A DNA stretch of 53,801 bases from Anaerosinus sp. Lineage in GTDB: Bacteria > Bacillota > Negativicutes > JARBTT01. A model generated the notes under the pieces. That model had not been told where the DNA came from, did no database searches, and saw only the letters and a list, made by a program, of their open reading frames with translations. A program made the position numbers and the translations under genes. The stretch is from positions 1-53,801 of the forward strand of contig JARBTT010000003.1 in assembly GCA_029240055.1 (NCBI GenBank), read 5' to 3'. Of the stretch, positions 52,425-53,801 are shown piece by piece (the stretch's first letter is position 1; each line of letters begins with the position of its first letter).

Positions 52425-53801
52425 TGGGCAAGCTCTGGGGTGGAAGATTTTCAAAAACAACCGATGAGATGATCAACGAATTCCAAGCGTCCATCTCATT
52501 TGATAAACGTATGTATCATGAAGATATCGCTGGTTCTATCGCCCATGCAACCATGCTTGCAAAGTGCGGTATTATCTCCGATCAAGATAAAGACGCAATC
52601 GTTGACGGGTTAAAAGGCATATTAGCCGATATCGAGGCAGGCAACTTCTCTTTTGAAGTTGCCCTCGAAGATATTCATATGAATATCGAAAAACGTTTAA
52701 CCGATCGCATCGGCGAAGCAGGCGGTAGACTTCATACCGCGCGTAGCCGTAACGACCAAGTTGCCCTTGATACCCACATGTATGTACGTAAAGAAGTGGC
52801 CAATATCGCAAAAATTCTTTTAGATATGGAAAAAGCCTTGGTAGAAACAGCAGAAAAAAATTCTGATGTGATCATGCCAGGCTATACGCATCTACAACGC
52901 GCGCAGCCTATTTTATTCTCGCATCATTTACTTGCGTATTTTTCCATGCTAAACCGAGATTTTTCTCGGTTGCAAGGGGTGTATGAACGCGCTGATATTA
53001 TGCCACTAGGAGCTGGCGCACTTGCTGGTACGACATTTCCTATCGACAGACATTTTGTCGCGGAGCAATTGAACTTTGGTGCGGTATATAACAACAGCTT
53101 AGACGCTGTAAGTGATCGCGACTATATCTTAGAATTTTTATCCTTTGCATCGATCTTAATGATGCATCTTAGCCGTATCAGTGAAGAAATTATTTTATGG
53201 TGTTCAAAAGAGTTTTCTTTTGTTGAACTTGACGATGCACATTGCACAGGTTCGAGCATGATGCCACAAAAGAAAAATCCTGATGTGTCTGAGCTTGTAA
53301 GAGGTAAAACTGGTCGGGTAATCGGTCATCTTATGGCGATGCTTACGACAGCAAAAGGCTTACCACTTGCCTATAATAAAGATTTACAAGAAGATAAAGA
53401 AGGTTTGTTTGATACCATTGATACGGTAAAATTCAGCCTAAGTGTCTATGCGCAAATGATCAAAGCAATGCGTGTAAACAAAGATGTCATGCTATCGGCA
53501 GTCAGAGAAGATTTCTCCAATGCAACAGATTTAGCGGATTACCTCGTGAAAAAAGGCCTGCCATTTAGACAAGCCCATGAAGTATCAGGTAAAAGCGTTC
53601 ACTATTGCATTGAAAATAATAAATGGTTGATGGATTTATCCCTAGAAGAATTTAAACAATTCTCACCATTATTTGAAGCCGATATCCTAGAAGCGATCAA
53701 AGCAGAAACCTGCGTAGAAAATCGCAATTCCTTTGGTGGTACTTCCTACAAACAAGTAGAGTTAAACTTAAAAAATGCTGAGGAAATCATGGGTAAACAT
53801 C
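52424..53801 (+). CDS. argH: Argininosuccinate lyase, 3' end outside window
   Basis: [31 protein letters not shown]...; [24 protein letters not shown]; start overlaps argG stop (TAATG); open to window end. Confidence 0.97.
   Translation, partial: MGKLWGGRFSKTTDEMINEFQASISFDKRMYHEDIAGSIAHATMLAKCGIISDQDKDAIVDGLKGILADIEAGNFSFEVALEDIHMNIEKRLTDRIGEAGGRLHTARSRNDQVALDTHMYVRKEVANIAKILLDMEKALVETAEKNSDVIMPGYTHLQRAQPILFSHHLLAYFSMLNRDFSRLQGVYERADIMPLGAGALAGTTFPIDRHFVAEQLNFGAVYNNSLDAVSDRDYILEFLSFASILMMHLSRISEEIILWCSKEFSFVELDDAHCTGSSMMPQKKNPDVSELVRGKTGRVIGHLMAMLTTAKGLPLAYNKDLQEDKEGLFDTIDTVKFSLSVYAQMIKAMRVNKDVMLSAVREDFSNATDLADYLVKKGLPFRQAHEVSGKSVHYCIENNKWLMDLSLEEFKQFSPLFEADILEAIKAETCVENRNSFGGTSYKQVELNLKNAEEIMGKH

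Overview
The window looks like a chromosomal segment from a diderm Firmicute, probably Negativicutes. That assignment is an inference from Firmicutes-type ribosomal gene order together with a TonB-dependent outer-membrane receptor. Left to right it carries: an L-arabinose operon (araB C-terminal part, araA, araD); a SorC-family regulator with a glucitol-type PTS operon (gutM, srlA, srlE, srlB) that ends in a COG4091/SAF-domain oxidoreductase instead of srlD; the str/S10/spc/alpha ribosomal superoperon (L7Ae-like to rplQ) with secY, adk, map and infA; ecfA1-ecfA2-ecfT-truA-rplM-rpsI; an accessory stretch (secreted protein, DASS transporter, Nif11-like small protein, NlpC/P60 protein, GT51 transglycosylase); a CwlD-like amidase; a Fur-box-controlled iron/siderophore uptake operon with a TonB-dependent receptor; and argCJBDFGH (argH runs off the end). 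Most of it is ordinary housekeeping DNA. The observations most worth checking are: a -1 frame break at an A7 run near the araB 3' end; mutually exclusive hairpins ending in a terminator between rplQ and ecfA1; an inverted pair of perfect DnaA boxes upstream of the rplM promoter; a possible short RNA before argC; an orphan Nif11-like protein next to an NlpC/P60 gene, with a possible RNA switch between them; and the non-canonical glucitol-type PTS operon. I found no clear new defence or mobile system.
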